Source: Dasypus novemcinctus
Taxonomy: Eukaryota; Chordata; Mammalia; Cingulata; Dasypodidae
NCBI RefSeq assembly: GCF_030445035.2
Contig: NC_080688.1
Location: forward strand, 68,791,449 to 68,855,448
Direction of reading: 5' to 3'
DNA length: 64,000 nt
Shown: piece by piece, positions 35,701-48,330 of the stretch
Layout of the letters: every line of letters starts with the position of its first letter
How positions within the stretch are numbered: position 1 is the first letter of the stretch
Notes under the pieces: model-generated
The model's database searches: none
What the model was told of the DNA's origin: nothing
Seen by the model: the letters and a program-made list of their open reading frames with translations, nothing else
Program-made: the position numbers and the translations under genes

Positions 35701-37876
35701 GGCCCTACAGAATGGCAGCTCTCATCTCTAAGCTGTCTGGCATCAGCGCTGCCTCCCCTGATGAAGCCCGGGAGAGCTGTTCTCACTGTGAAGCGTCAGC
35801 TCTGATGCACAGGCACTGTGTTGAACATGCTGTATTATACTTTGCAAGGTCATGGAAATTTGCCTTAAAAATACATGTGTAAAATGTTCATGAATGTTTC
35901 TTTCAGTGGAGTGTTGAGCTGCACTCTGAGGACAGTTAAGGGATACTGCTACAACTTGTGACTTCTCGGCCAATATTTGACAGCCTTGCAGACCTTGGCA
36001 CTTTATTCTTTTTATAAAGGGGTTACCAGGTTGGATTAATAGGACTTTAATTTGCTTTGTGGTTATTACTTTTCAAACATCTAAGCATTTCTTCCCTGGT
36101 ATTTTAGTGTCAGTATCATGGAATCAATCTGATGCATTTAGGATATGTTCCTTCAAAACAAGACCTTAAGTAAATTGAATGTTAAGTTTCTCAGTAAGAA
36201 AGAATGAGCAATCAGATTATTTCCCCCATAGGTCAACAACAACAATATGGGCAAGATAAAATTATATTACATACGCCAAGCAGGTGTTAGCAAAAATAAA
36301 ATGCAAATTATTATGCACCTTTATAATTATAGCACTCAGGTAAATTGCACCCAATTTAATATCATGCTTTTGCTTTCTTCTACATTAGAGTGTTTTCCTT
36401 ATTTTATATTTCTCTGATTTAGCACTGGACTAACTAACACACAGAAATGCGAGTTAGCTGATTAATGATACAAATTACTATGTAGCTTTAAAATTCTTTG
36501 ACAGATTTTAGCCTGAGGTTAAAAAGCAAAGACCCTTTGCTAAAATGTTAGATAAAAGTGTTTTCCTTCATAGTTTAGGGAAGCCTGAACTCTGTCCAAT
36601 GGTACAATTTATAAATACATAATAATGCCTATGATTGAATATGCCTTCGTTTTTACTATTGACAGTAATTTGCCCATGGTAATAACAATACACATTGCAT
36701 ATTATGAATAGTTGGAAACACTCACTTATTCTGAGTTTTCATTTCTTGGGGGAAGTTCAGTTAGGAATCACACAAATCATTCCACATTTATTGATCATAG
36801 TTTAAGGATATTTTTCTGGCCTGATTTGGGTGGAAAAGTTTCTCTTTGACAAATTCTATTAGACCAGTGCCTATAACCTACTTCTTGCTTTTGTGATGCA
36901 CTTTAACTTAATTTCATGAATCCAAATCCGGTAACTACTTGCTGGCTCAGTCATTTCACAGGTTCCAAGTAGAAAGGCCATTAATACCACTTGTGATTAT
37001 TATGATGGAATATAACAAGGGGTATTTATTACAATTTGGAGATTTTTTTCTCGTACTTTGCTCTTACTTTAAAGCTTGGTTCTTGCCAGAAGACTACACT
37101 TGTGAGTATCTAAGACAGAAATGATCTGCTGAATTAACTGGGTCGTATGATGTTTACTTAAAATACCAACTTGTTAGTGTTTGTGACCTGATGAGAGAGC
37201 TTACAAATATAATGTTATTCTGGACTATAAAATATTCTTAAACCTGCTTTTATGTTTTTATAAGAGAAAAAAGAAGCTAAATCGTTATTATAAATGCTAA
37301 TAACTCAAGTGAATTTTCTTGAAAACTAAAGTTTCTAAGTTAAGCACCAACCTTTTTATATTTTACTAATTTTTCAGAGTCTTTGAAAAATATTTTCTGT
37401 GCTTTCTTAACTGCCTTTTAAAGGAAGGATATAGGATATCTTTTCAGCTCCCCTTAATAGATCCAAGACATCACTATGATTTAGTTATTATATTTTGCAA
37501 TATTATAAGGGTGATTTCTGAAGATATCATATAGGGCTGTTTATTTCTGCATCAAATGGTCATGGTCTGCTACTTTTAATTTTTAAGAATTTTATTCTTG
37601 ATTTATAAAATTCATATTATCTAATTCCTGTGGTTCTCCTAACACTCTCCCTTGTTCTCAGACCTCCTGAAAGCAGTCTTTTTCTTTTCAGCTTTTAATT
37701 TTCTAAGATATAGGCAGCTGAGTTTATTAGGATAGTGTCAAAAATAAGAGAATAGATTCTAAATCAGGACCTGAGTCCCCACAAGAGGGAATAGTAAGCC
37801 ACAAGAATATAACTAATGGGTTTGTAACACTTCTGAACTCTAATATTAATTTGGATGCCATTTGTTCTTTGTACAA
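32770..37876. other. Mostly single-copy DCC intron 1 sequence
   Basis: I recognise no interspersed repeat here apart from short simple runs (T-run near 32,950, CA-rich run near 34,984). Several stretches look evenly complex, with motif clusters that could be enhancers: 33,400-33,660, 34,130-34,400 and 36,280-36,720. No convincing open frame was found. Confidence 0.45.
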
Positions 37877-39249
37877 TATTTTTTTTCTTTTTTCATTTTA
37901 AAATTCATTCATACAGGAACATATATAAACAATAAGTATATAGTAAATTTGTGAACTTGCAAAACAAATATGCATAACATCATACATGGTTCTCATATGT
38001 TGTCCCACCACAAATACCTTGCATTATTGTGAAACATTTGCAATGAATTATGAAAGAGCATCATCAAAGTATTACTACTAACTATAGTCTGTATCTTACC
38101 TTTGGTGTATTTTTCCCCCAAACCACCATATTATTATTATTTTATTATTTCTTCATAAACCTAGTATACAATCAGTCGCATTTAGTATAATCACTGAGTT
38201 GCACCGTCATCACTTCAGTTGGTATTAGAGCATTTTCATTACTCCAAAAAGAAAAAGAAAAGCAAATGAAAAACAAATCACTATCATACCCATATGTTAG
38301 TTCTACTAATTGCAAATCTTATGATAATCTTTCAACATTTCTTTTCATTTACATTTACAAACAACTTTTTTTTTTTGTTAGCAATTCTGTGGAGATTAAA
38401 CCTTAGCTTTCCCTTCTCTAACCAGATTCTTTTCTCTGATGGTTTATAGTCTAGCTATTTACTCCATGAGTTTGCTCATTATATTTAGTTCACAATAGTG
38501 ATATTATACAGTATTTGTCCTTTTGTACCTGGTTTGCTTTACTCACTCCAATTTCATCCACATTTTCATATGCCTCATGACTTCATTTCTTCTTACAAGT
38601 AAATAATATTCCATTGTAAGTATAGACACCACAGTTTGTTTATTCATTCATCAGTTGATGAAAACCTGGGTTTTTTCCTCTTTTGGCAATTGTGAATTAT
38701 GTTGCTATGAATTTCAGTGTGCGGATGCCTCTTTGTGTCACTTCTCTGTTCTAGTATACCTAGTGGTAGTATTGCCATGTCACATGGTAGATATTTATCT
38801 AAGTTCTTTAGGAACCGCCAAACAGACTTCTGTAGTGGCTATACTCTTCTGCATTCCCAACAACAGTGGATAAGTATTCCTATCTCTGCGTATCCTTTCC
38901 AACATTGGTAGTTTTCTATTTGTTAATAGTGGCCATTCTAGTAGGTGTGAAATGACATATCATTGTACCTTTGATTTGCATTTCCCTAAATAGCCAGTGA
39001 TATTGAACATTTTTTTCATGTGTTTTGTTGTTTTTGTTGTTCTTGTTGTTGTTGTTTTGTGATTTGTATGTCTTCTTTAGAAGAATGTCTGTTAAGGTCT
39101 TTTACCCAATTTTAAATCAGGTCATTTGTCTTTTTATTGTTGAGTTGTAGGATCTGTTTATATATTATTGATAATTAGGTCCTTGTTGGTTGTGTGCATT
39201 CCAAATATTTTCTCCCATTGATAGGCTGCATTTTTTCCCTCCTCACAAA

Positions 39250-42200
39250 GTCCTTTGAGGAGTAGAAGTGTTTAATTTTGAGGAGGTCCAATTTTTCTAT
39301 TTTTTCTTTTGTTGTTCATGCTTTGGATATTAAGGTTTATGAGATCCCCACCTACTCAAGATCTTGTAGATGTTTACCTGTGTTCTCTTCTAAGAGTTTT
39401 ATGGTCTTGGCTTTTACGTTTAAGTCTTTGCTCTGTCTTGAGTTGCTTCTTGTGTAGTGAGTGAGGTACGGGTCCTCTTTCATTCTTTTGGTTGTGGATA
39501 TTCCATTATTCCATTTTCCAGCACTATTTGTTGAAGAGACTGTTCTGTCCCAGAAAAGTAGGCTTGGTAGGCTTATCTGAAATCAGTTGACCATAGAAGT
39601 GAGGGTCTGTTTCTGAATTCTCAATTCTATTCCATTGATCAATGAGTCTGTCTTTATGCCAATACCGTACTGTTTTGTTTGTTTGTTTTTCACCATACTG
39701 TTTTGACCAATATAGCTTTATAATACACTTAAAGTTCAGGAAGTGTGAGTCCTCCAATTTTGTTCTTCTTTTTTTAGGATGCTTTTGGCTCTTTGGGACC
39801 CCTTTCTCTTCCAAATAAATTTGGGAATTGACTTTTCTATTTCTGTAAAGTAGGGTGTTGGAATACTGATTGGTATTGCACTGAATGTATAAATCAATTT
39901 GGGTAGAATTGATATCTTCTCGATGGTTAGTCTTCCAATCCATGAACACAAAATGTCCTTCCATTTGTTTACATCTTCTTTTATTTCTTTTAGCAATGTT
40001 TCATAGATTTCTGAATACAGATTATTTACATCCCTTGTTAATTCCTAGATTCTATTTTATTGCTATTGTAAATGGAATTTTTCCTTGATTTCCTCCTCAG
40101 CTTGCTCATTATTAGTGTATAGAAATGCTACTGATTTTTGCTTGTTGATCTTGTATCCTGTTACTTTGCTGAACTCATTTATTAGCTCTAATAGCTTTTT
40201 AAATTTTTTTATTATATTTTTTTCTAAAGATATATAGATCATACAAAATATCACATTAAAAAATATAAGAAGTTCCCATATACCCCCACACCCCAACCCC
40301 CACTCCTCCCACATCAACAACCTCTTTCATCAGTGTGGCATATTCATTGCATTTGATGAATACATTTTTGAACACTGCTACACAGCTAGGATTACATTGA
40401 AGTTTACACTCTCTCCCCGTCCATTCATTGGGTTATGGCTGGATATATAAGGTCCTGCATCTGTCCCTGCAATATCATTCAGTACAACTCCAAGTCCTGA
40501 AAATGCCCACATATCACACCTCTTTTTCCCTCTCCCTGCCCTCATCTAATAGCTTTGTTGTAGATATTTCAGAATTTTCTAAATATAGGATCATGTCATC
40601 TGTGAATAGTGAGAGTTTTACTTTCTCTTTTCCAATTTGGATTCCTTTTTTTTTTTCTTGCCTAATTGCTCTAGCTAAAACTTCTAGTACAGTATTGAAT
40701 AACAGTGGTGACAGTGGGCATCCTTGTCTTGTTCCTGATCTTAGAGGGAAGACTTTAAAACTCTCCCCATTGAGTATGATGCTGGCTATGGGATTTTCAT
40801 ATATGCCCTTTATTATATTGAGAAACATTATTTCTATACCTTTCTTTTGAAGTGTTTTTATCAAGAAAGGATGCTGGATTTTGTCAAATGCCTTTTCTGT
40901 TTCAATTGTGATGAGCATGTGTGTTTTTTTCCCTTCTATTTGTTAATGTAGTATATTGCATTCATTGATTTTCTTATGTTGAACCACCCTTGCATAAAGT
41001 GGGAATAAATCCCACTTGATCATGATATATAAGTGTTTTTATATGATGTTGGATTTGATTTGCTAGTATGTTGTTGAGAATTTTGCATCTACATTCATTA
41101 GAAAGATTGGTCTGTAATTTTCTTGTAGTATCTTTATCTGTCTTTGGCATTAGGGTGATGTTGGCATCATAAAATGTGTTTGGTAATTTTCCCTCCTTTG
41201 CAATTTTTTGGAAGAGTTTAAACAGAATTGGTATTAATTCTTTTTGAAATGGTTGGTAAAATTTACCTGTGAAATCATCTGATCCTGAACTTTCCTTTGA
41301 TGGATGATTTTTGATGACTAATTCAATCTCTTTTCTTGTGATTGGTTTGTTGAGTTCCTGTATTTTTTGTAGAGTCAATTTAGGTTGTTTGTGCACATTT
41401 AGGAATTTTTCCATTTTGTCTAGGTAGTCTAACTTGTTGGCATTCAGTTTCTCATAGTATCCTCTTATGATCCTTTTTCTTTCTGTGCGGTTAGTCATAA
41501 TATCCCCCCTTCCTGATTTTATATATTTGCATTTTCTCCCTTTTTTTCTTTGTTAGTATTGCTAAGGGTTTGTAGCTTTTATTGATTTTCTCAAAGAACC
41601 AACTTTTGGTTTTGTTAAATTTCTCTTTTTTTTTGTTCTTATTTTCATTTATTTCTGCTCTAATCTTTATTCTTTCTTTCTTTTTGTTTGCTTTGGGATT
41701 TTTTGCTATTCTTTTTCTAGTTTCTCCAGTTGTTCAGTTAGATCTTTGATTTTACCTCTTTCTGCTTTTTTAATATAGGCATAGAGGGTTATAAATTTCC
41801 CTATCACCACTGCCTTCACTGCATTGCATAAATTTTGATAACATGTGTTTTCAATTTGATTCATTTCAAGATATCTACTAATTTCTCTTGCAATTTCTTC
41901 CTTGACCCACTGATTGATTAGGCATGTGTTGTTTAGTATCCATATATTTGCAAAATTTCCCCTTTTCCACCTATTATTGATTCCAAGCTTCATTCCATCA
42001 TTATCGGTTATCGGTTAAGGTGCTTTGTATAATTTCATTCTTCTTAAATTTGAGAGCTATGTTGTGGCCCATCATCTCATCTGTCCTGGAGTAAGAACCA
42101 TGAACACTTGAGAAGAATGTATAACCCACTGATTCGGAATACAGTGTCCTGTATATATCTGTCAAGTCCAGCTCATTTAGCATTTTTTCAAGTTCTCTGT

Positions 42201-42560
42201 TCTTTGCTAATCTTCTGTCTAGTTGTTCTATCTATTGATGTAAGTGGTGTATCGAAGTCGCAACTATTGTAGGGACATCTATTTCTCCTTTCAACTTTTC
42301 CAGAGTTTGCCTCATATAATTTGGGTCACCCTTGTTGGGCACATAGATATTTATGACTGTTACTCCTTCCTGGTGCATTGTCACTCTTATTAATATTTGG
42401 CTTTTTGCATTTAAAATCTATTTTGTCCGACACCAGTATAGCTACCCTTGCTCTCTTTTGGTTACTTTTTGCATGAAATAATTTTTTCCAGTCTTTCACT
42501 TTCAGTCTATTCATCCTTGCATCTAAGGTAAGTCTCCTGCAGAGAGCATATACATGGCTT
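39250..42560 (-). pseudogene. L1 ORF2 relic (endonuclease and reverse transcriptase), disrupted
   Basis: ORF2 encodes the nicking endonuclease and reverse transcriptase for target-primed insertion. Recognisable pieces, in order, are endonuclease segments at 42,514-42,326 (VAILVSDKIDFK) and 42,183-42,001 (LDLTDIYRTLY, YTFFSSVHGSYSR); the linker and start of RT at 41,993-41,706 and 41,498-40,974 (HPSKESSGSDDFTGKFYQ, LMPKTDKDTT); the RT core at 40,918-40,548 ([26 protein letters not shown]); and the C-terminal part to about 39,300 ([21 protein letters not shown]). The catalytic FADD motif reads FTDD (Thr codon at 40,603-40,601), consistent with one G-to-A change. An L1 tail insertion splits the frame directly after the core. 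Confidence 0.9.
40199..40545 (-). mobile_element. 5'-truncated L1 3' end nested in the older L1
   Basis: This 347-bp insert has an 11-bp perfect TSD, ctaatagcttt, at 40,188-40,198 and 40,546-40,556; removing it restores the L1 ORF2 context. On the - strand it ends with gtatatgggaacttcttata, ttttttaatgtgatattttg and an A-rich tail at the left. It is clearly homologous to the 3' end of the 57.1-kb element, sharing blocks around atgcaatgaat and tgcagggacag. Confidence 0.9.
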
Positions 42561-42879
42561 ATGTTTTCTTATACATTCTGACAGCCTATGGTTTTTGATT
42601 GGGGAGTTTAATCCATTAACATTCAATTTTATTACTGTAAAGGAACTACTTATTTCAACCGTTTTATCCTTTGGCTTTCATATGTCATATCTTATTTTTG
42701 TCCATCTTTTTACCTCTTTATTTACACTTTCTGATACTCTTCACTTCTACACTCTCCTCCAAGCCTCTCTCTCTCTTCTCTTTTTCTTTCTGACTGCAGA
42801 ACCCCCTTTGTTACCTGCATAGCTGGATTTTTGTTTATAAACTCTTAGTTTGTGTTCATTTGTGAGTATTTTAAGCTCT

Positions 42880-43620
42880 CTGCCATATTTGAAGGACAGT
42901 TTTTCCAGGTCAAAAATTCTTTGCTGGCAGTTTTTCTCTTTCTGTACCTTAAATATATCATAACTGCCTTCTTGCTTCCATGGTTTCTGAAAAGAAATCC
43001 ATGCTAAGTTGTATTAGATGTCCTTTGTATATAATGGGAAATTTTCAGCCATTATTTCTTCAAATACTCTTTCTGCCCCTTTTCCCATCTCATCTCCTTC
43101 TGGAACTCCCATAACACATATAATGGTGCACTTCATTATATGATTCAACTCCCTGAGCCCCTGCTCATTTTTTTTCCCATTCTTTTCTCTCTGTTCTTCT
43201 CTGTCTTCAATTTCAGTTTTTCTTTCCTCTACATAGCTGATTCTTTCTTTCATGATTTCAAATCTGCTTTTGAGTGCCTTTATTGTGTTTTTAATCTCAC
43301 TTTTTGTGTACTTCATTCTCATAAGCTCTGTTATTTTTCTATCAGAGGTTTCAAATTTTCTTTATGCTCACCCCATGCTTCTTAATGTCTTTTATTTCTT
43401 TAGTCATATTATCCTCCAACTCCATGATTTGATTTAGCAGATTTGTATGGACCTCATTGATTAGCTGTTTCAAATCCTGTGTCTCATCAGGAGCTTTGAT
43501 TCATTGCTTTGCCTAAATCATATCTTCATTTCTCCTTGTATGGCTTGTAATTTTTTGCTGATGTCTAGTTATCTGGTTTTAACACTGAGTTTACTCTGAT
43601 GTTCAGTTTCTCTCTCTCAC
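42880..43620 (-). pseudogene. L1 ORF1 relic (RNA-binding chaperone)
   Basis: L1 ORF1 encodes the trimeric RNA-binding chaperone of the retrotransposon particle. The open piece at 43,322-43,014 has a charged heptad-like segment (IKALKSRFEIMKERISYVEE) followed by LRELNHIMK and the start of the RRM (ICVMGVPEGDE, then ENFPL). This matches the coiled-coil-to-RRM junction of mammalian ORF1p. The C-terminal half is broken by stops toward 42,880. It is not functional. Confidence 0.8.
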
Positions 43621-43802
43621 CCAGGAATTTATTGTTAAGCAGCTGTGTGTTACTACTGTTCTTTGACTCATGGTTCAACTTGTTGTAGATATTTAGGATT
43701 TCCCCTATTTAACTGCTCAATTCAGAGCTAAGAACCCAGCAATGAGGTTCAGGCCCCTTTCCAAGGGCTTTGGGGAGAGCGGCAGTAAAGGCACCTGCTT
43801 GC

Positions 43803-43925
43803 CTATTTATTTATTTACTTATTTATTTATTTTTCCTTAATTGTGAACTTTTTTGGTCTGGCCAGCAGATAGTCATCTTTGACGTAACTCTCAGAACAGA
43901 CCCCAGGTGCTGGGGGGGGGGGGCG
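43803..43925 (+). repeat. (TTTA)n run and a G-run within the L1 5' region
   Basis: A TTTA repeat (43,803-43,835) and a run of about eleven G (43,911-43,922) lie inside the 5' region of the inverted L1. The TTTA run may be the tail of a lost retroposon. Confidence 0.7.
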
Positions 43926-44719
43926 GTGGCAATTCATTTAGTGTAACTCCTTGGGTGGGTTGTACAGAAACAATGTCCTCAGGGCTCGCCAATCCTCACA
44001 AACAAACTTTCTCAGAGGTTCTTCTCCATCCTTGGCTGGCCATACCATCCCTCCCTCTGCCTCCTCAGCAACCGGCCTGGGGCAGTAGGAAGGGTGTTTT
44101 AGAAGGAAAATTTTCTTTAGTGTCCCTGCCAGCTCTCGGTGCAAACAATGTCATGACCCCACCTGGCCTGGAAATGTGGACACCTCCAATGCAGCAGACC
44201 AAGTTCGCTGGCCAAAATCTGAGTTTGATGTAGGCTGTGCCCCTTCCTCTCCCCTTTCTTGGGGAAGAGGACTCCTGCAACCTCCTCAGTCTGCAGCCAC
44301 TGCAGTCCACACACTGCTATTTGCTACCTAGGTGTGAGAGTCTGCTTTTGCAGCTGAGACTCCTTTCTTTTGCCCCTCTCTTTTCTAGATGGTATCTTGA
44401 CTTCCCCTGGTGTCCTGAGCCCTAGAGCAGCCTCTAGACAGTTTCTGCCCATTCTCTAGCTACTTTTTTTTCTGGGATAGAAGTGATCCCTCTCTCAATC
44501 TTCCATCTTCCAACATATTTTTCTTGTTAAATGAGGGTGTCAGACTAGGTAACTCGCAGTTATATTTCCAGTTTTAACATCATATCAATTATTTAAATTG
44601 TGAACTTTACATATAAATTGTTTGGTATAAATAATAATGATGCTGATAACAATAATTATGAAACTAATGCCCATGTACCCATAAGCAATCTTGCCTGTCT
44701 TTTCAGTTTTGCTGACAAA

Positions 44720-45290
44720 TGCTATTTAAACATGTTGGTTAGTTTTACCAACACTTGACTGTTATAGGATAAATATGATAGAAGTATTCTTCTCTGACTT
44801 GCATCTTTGCTAAATATTAAGTATTTGAGGTTCATCTATATGGATGTGTAGTGCTGTGTTTCAATCATTTTCTCTGCTGTGTAACATTCCGTGATACTAA
44901 TTAACCACACTTTATCTAATCAACTCTTGGTGGGCCTTTGGGAACTCAACTTTATGACATTATGAATATTCTTATTCATGTCTTCCAGTACAAATTTGCA
45001 ACCATATCTCTGGAGTGCGTATCTAGGAGCTGAGTCATAGAAAGGGCATCTTGCCTTTTAGGAGGTAAAGACAAGTTTTCCCAAAGCAGTCACATTTATT
45101 GAAACTCCCACTGGAGTGTATGAGGGTTTCCATTACTCCACATTTCCACCAACACTTGATATTGTCATATGCTTAATTAGTCCTAATTTGGTAGATAAGA
45201 ATTAGTATCTATTTGTGGTTTTAATTTGCATTTCCCTGATTGCTAACAAGATGGAGAATTTTTCCCCATGGATTTATTGGGCACTTTTTA
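44720..45290 (-). mobile_element. Old L1M 3'-region fragment
   Basis: Inverted L1 3'-end sequence typical of mammal-wide L1M elements: attatgaatattcttattca, atctaggagctgagtcatag, ctcccactggagtgtatgag, ttttaatttgcatttccctg. It is more diverged than the 37.9-44.5-kb L1, which it abuts at a distance of about 200 bases. Confidence 0.8.
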
Positions 45291-47189
45291 TTTCAGCAAG
45301 ATAATTCTATGATTCCGTTTCTCCTACGAAGAAACTTTTGGCTTTTAGACATAGATGTTACCAATAGTCTTACTTTTATGGAGTTATTTCCTGGTACTGT
45401 ATCATATTTACTTTAGCAGAGTCTTTATTAAGCACCTTTCTGAAATGTAGCTGGTTTTGAGCTGGGAAAGAGATCCTTAGCCACTGTAAGAAGATTAATG
45501 ATTACCCAGAACAATCCCTGACTTGCCAGAATCCTGTCTTATCCTGCTACTGTGTTTATGAAATGAATAACTTGCAAGGAAGCAGGATGCTGGGTGCCAG
45601 GCTTAATTTAAAGCATATGATAAATCCCTTGACTAGGGATGTGTCTAAATGATGGCCAAATCACAATTATAATGATGTTCTGAGATAAAAATCATAATCT
45701 GACCATTTGAACTTGGGTATTTTTCCCAATTTGTTAAAATACAATTATTACCTTTATAGCATCTGTGTATTGTAGGTTTCAAACACTTGTGCTTGTACAC
45801 ATGCACACGCACCCTCCTAATTTTTGCCTAGGTTCATAATTGTTTCACCTACTCCTATGGGACAGACTAATGAAGGCTCTAGGATAAAATTAAGCATCTG
45901 AAATGCTAGCAGGGGTTTCTTAGTGTTTTGCTTTCTGTGCCGACTCATTAGAAGTGTGAGTCAAGGCTGAGACATCTAAGCGAACCCCAGCACCCGGAGT
46001 CCTCATTCCATTGTTCCTCACATCTTTTCTCAGCCTCATGGGATCCTAAAAGAATATAAATTAGAGAGAGGATTTGCAGTGCTCTTCCTTTCATGTCTAA
46101 TGCCTGGGCAGAGCTGTTCCCTGCAGGACAATTTCTGGTTAAATTCTCTCTCTGCTTTGAGACATCTCCAGGGATGGTTTGTTGACTGTTACCCTTGGGA
46201 CACTTTTCAGCAGCATCTCAGTTCTTGCTGTTCAAAATTTCTTTACAATTCATCTTATATCATGCTTTTCTAAATGTCCTTCCCATTGCCCCCATCATCT
46301 AGCTCCTGGTCCCTGTTGCTCTATCTCAGTGAAATTCTGCCTCTTCAGTGCTGAAGTGTGTAAGATAATTCTAATCATAAATCATTCTTGCCTTCCCCTT
46401 AGACTTTTCTTCACCAGACTATAAATATTTAGTTCATTTAATCTTTCCTCACACCCTTCCAGAAGCTTAATTATGTTTATTTTTGTTACCTGAACTCCCT
46501 TTAGTTTGTTTATATTTTCCTGGTAATCAAGGGCCACAAATTTAATGTGCTCTTCTAAGTCAGTGCTCCGAAGTCATGTATTGCAAAGTATGGATTTAGC
46601 AACATCTTTAAGTTATTGTACAATTGTGATACAAATTTTGCCTCTCTCAAAACTTGTCTTCTCATTTTTCAGGTATCGATATTAATGCCCCCAAAAAATC
46701 ATTGAAGTTTTGTAAGGATCAAATGAGATCAAGTATGTGGTTCAAAGTAATAGTTATTGAGCATTTACAACAAATAAATTTATAAGAAGATAAATGTAAA
46801 TTTATAAGAAGGTAAATGAAAGATTTAGTTATCTGCATGCTTATCATTTAGTGAAGGCAATAGGCATACACATAGCCAAATAGAATATATGGCAGAACAA
46901 AGTACTCATGAAAAAATAAGCACAAGTTAGTACAGATTCTGAAAAACATCAACAGCATTGTTTATGCATCATATCATCAATATATTAAAATTAGCTAGAT
47001 GGGCTGATAGAGCCAACTCACTCACCGTTGTGTCCTTAGATTGATTGGACAAAAATAAAACCTTCAAATGGATGTGAACAGTTGTCAATCATGTTTAAAT
47101 CAAGTTATAAATAGGAATGAGAATCTCACAACTTTCCCTGGCAGATCTGGCTGCCCGTTGCTGGAAGCACACCCTCAGACTTCCTTAAC
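45291..47189. other. DCC intron 1, nothing recognised
   Basis: Diverged or single-copy sequence between the old L1M fragment and the L2 fragment. The short open frames at 46.08-46.42 kb overlap each other and have no recognisable domain. Confidence 0.45.
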
Positions 47190-47610
47190 CCTTTGTTCTA
47201 GAGTTTACTGAGTGGGTGTCAAGCAATGTGCTAAGGTGGTAATAGAACTTAGAGTCTAGTGGGATAGAAGTGCTATCAAATAAATATGTTAATAAACCCA
47301 TAATTCAAAGTAAAGAAAATATTTTCGGGGAGAAAGCCAGAAAACAGACCAAAGGAGGTTTTCAAAGAAGGTTGTGGTTGAGTTGACATCTGAGGAATGA
47401 CTTCGTAAAGGTAAGTAGGGATGGTTTTTGGAAAGACAGGGGAGAAAATTCTCAGTAAGTTAATTGAGTGCAAGGGCCCTGTGGTGGGAAGAAGCATAGT
47501 GAATTTTTTTAAAAAAATCAGTGTGTCCAGAATGAGGAGAATTAAACTTAGTGGGTGAGCTGAGGCTAGAGAAGACCTTAGGATAATCTTTAACAGAGAG
47601 TAGCTACTCA
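47190..47610 (-). mobile_element. L2 fragment
   Basis: Phrases gagtttactgagtgggtgtc, aagcaatgtgctaagg, cttagagtctagtgggatag, gttgacatctgaggaatgac and gagtgcaagggccctgtggt follow inverted L2. The solo LTR at 47,647 lies just beyond it. Confidence 0.6.
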
Positions 47611-47646
47611 TAAATATTTATTCTGCAAACATTTGTTGAGTAAATT

Positions 47647-48113
47647 TGTGGTGGTTTGGAACTATGTATTACAGAAAGACATGTTCTTAAGCTTACTCCA
47701 TTCCTGTGGCTGTGAACCCATTGTAAGTACAACCTTTTAATGGGGTTACTTCAGTTAAGGTGTAGCACAGCCCATCCAGGGTGAGCTTTAATTCTGCTAC
47801 TGGAATCCTTTATAAGCAGACAGAAAAAGAGAAAGCCACAGAGGAAGCAGCCCGAATCTGAACATCAGTGGAACCCAGAAGAGAAGGAGAGGCCAGGAGA
47901 AGCCACCATGTGCATTTCCATGTGGCAGTGGAGCCAAGGACCAAGGTTTGCTCACAGCGTAGCCCTAGTATCCCAGTTTCAGGAAGAAAACATCACTTTA
48001 CTGAAGCCTCAGTTTTGAAATTCTCGTAACTTCAAACTGTAAATGAATAAAATCTTACTGGTTAAGCCAACCCACTGCATGTAATTCGCTTACGCAGTCA
48101 AGGAAACTAAGCA
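47647..48113 (+). mobile_element. Solo LTR (MaLR-like, lineage type)
   Basis: The element begins TGTGGTGGTTTGGAAC and ends GGAAACTAAGCA, so it has TG...CA termini. A polyadenylation signal AATAAA is at 48,046-48,051. Flanks are aaatt (47,642-47,646) and gaatt (48,114-48,118), a 5-bp duplication with one mismatch. Internal phrases (ccattcctgtggctgtgaac, ttacttcagttaaggtgtag, gttaagccaacccactgcat) fit MaLR-type LTRs known from xenarthrans. No coding potential. Confidence 0.65.
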
Positions 48114-48149
48114 GAATTGAAATGAAATGATTGCAAAGATCTGTTTCTA

Positions 48150-48330
48150 ATCTCAGCACAATCATTTACTACTTAAAGCAAATTAGATAAGCAACCAGTC
48201 CCTGATTTTCTTATCTGTCATATGGGAATCTATGAACTTTTTCATCCTATCTGCCTTGGAAATACATTTTGGGGCTATGTGGACATAACTAATGTAACTG
48301 CACTAAAAGGACTTTGAAAAGTGTAAAGAG
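48150..48330 (+). mobile_element. Possible MIR fragment
   Basis: Sense MIR-like order (atcatttactacttaaagca, gcaaccagtccctgattttc, ttatctgtcatatgggaatc) but strongly diverged. Confidence 0.4.

Larger units (their letters stand above)
37877..44513 (-). mobile_element. L1 LINE, nearly full length, inactive
   Basis: Read right to left, it has a GC-rich 5' region (about 44,513-43,650), ORF1 relic, ORF2 relic and a long 3' UTR ending in a T-run (A-tail on -) near 37,877. The 5' end begins with a ggaagatggaagattgag-type leader. All frames are broken by stops and frameshifts. A later L1 tail interrupts ORF2 at 40,199-40,545. Flanking TSDs are not clear by eye. Its 3' UTR differs from that of the younger L1 tails in this window, so it belongs to an older lineage. 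Confidence 0.9.

Noticed and set aside
39524..43322. The L1 protein fragments taken as host genes or an intact retrotransposon
   Set aside because: Frames are broken by many stops and a nested insertion, and they match L1 ORF1 and ORF2 in the expected order.
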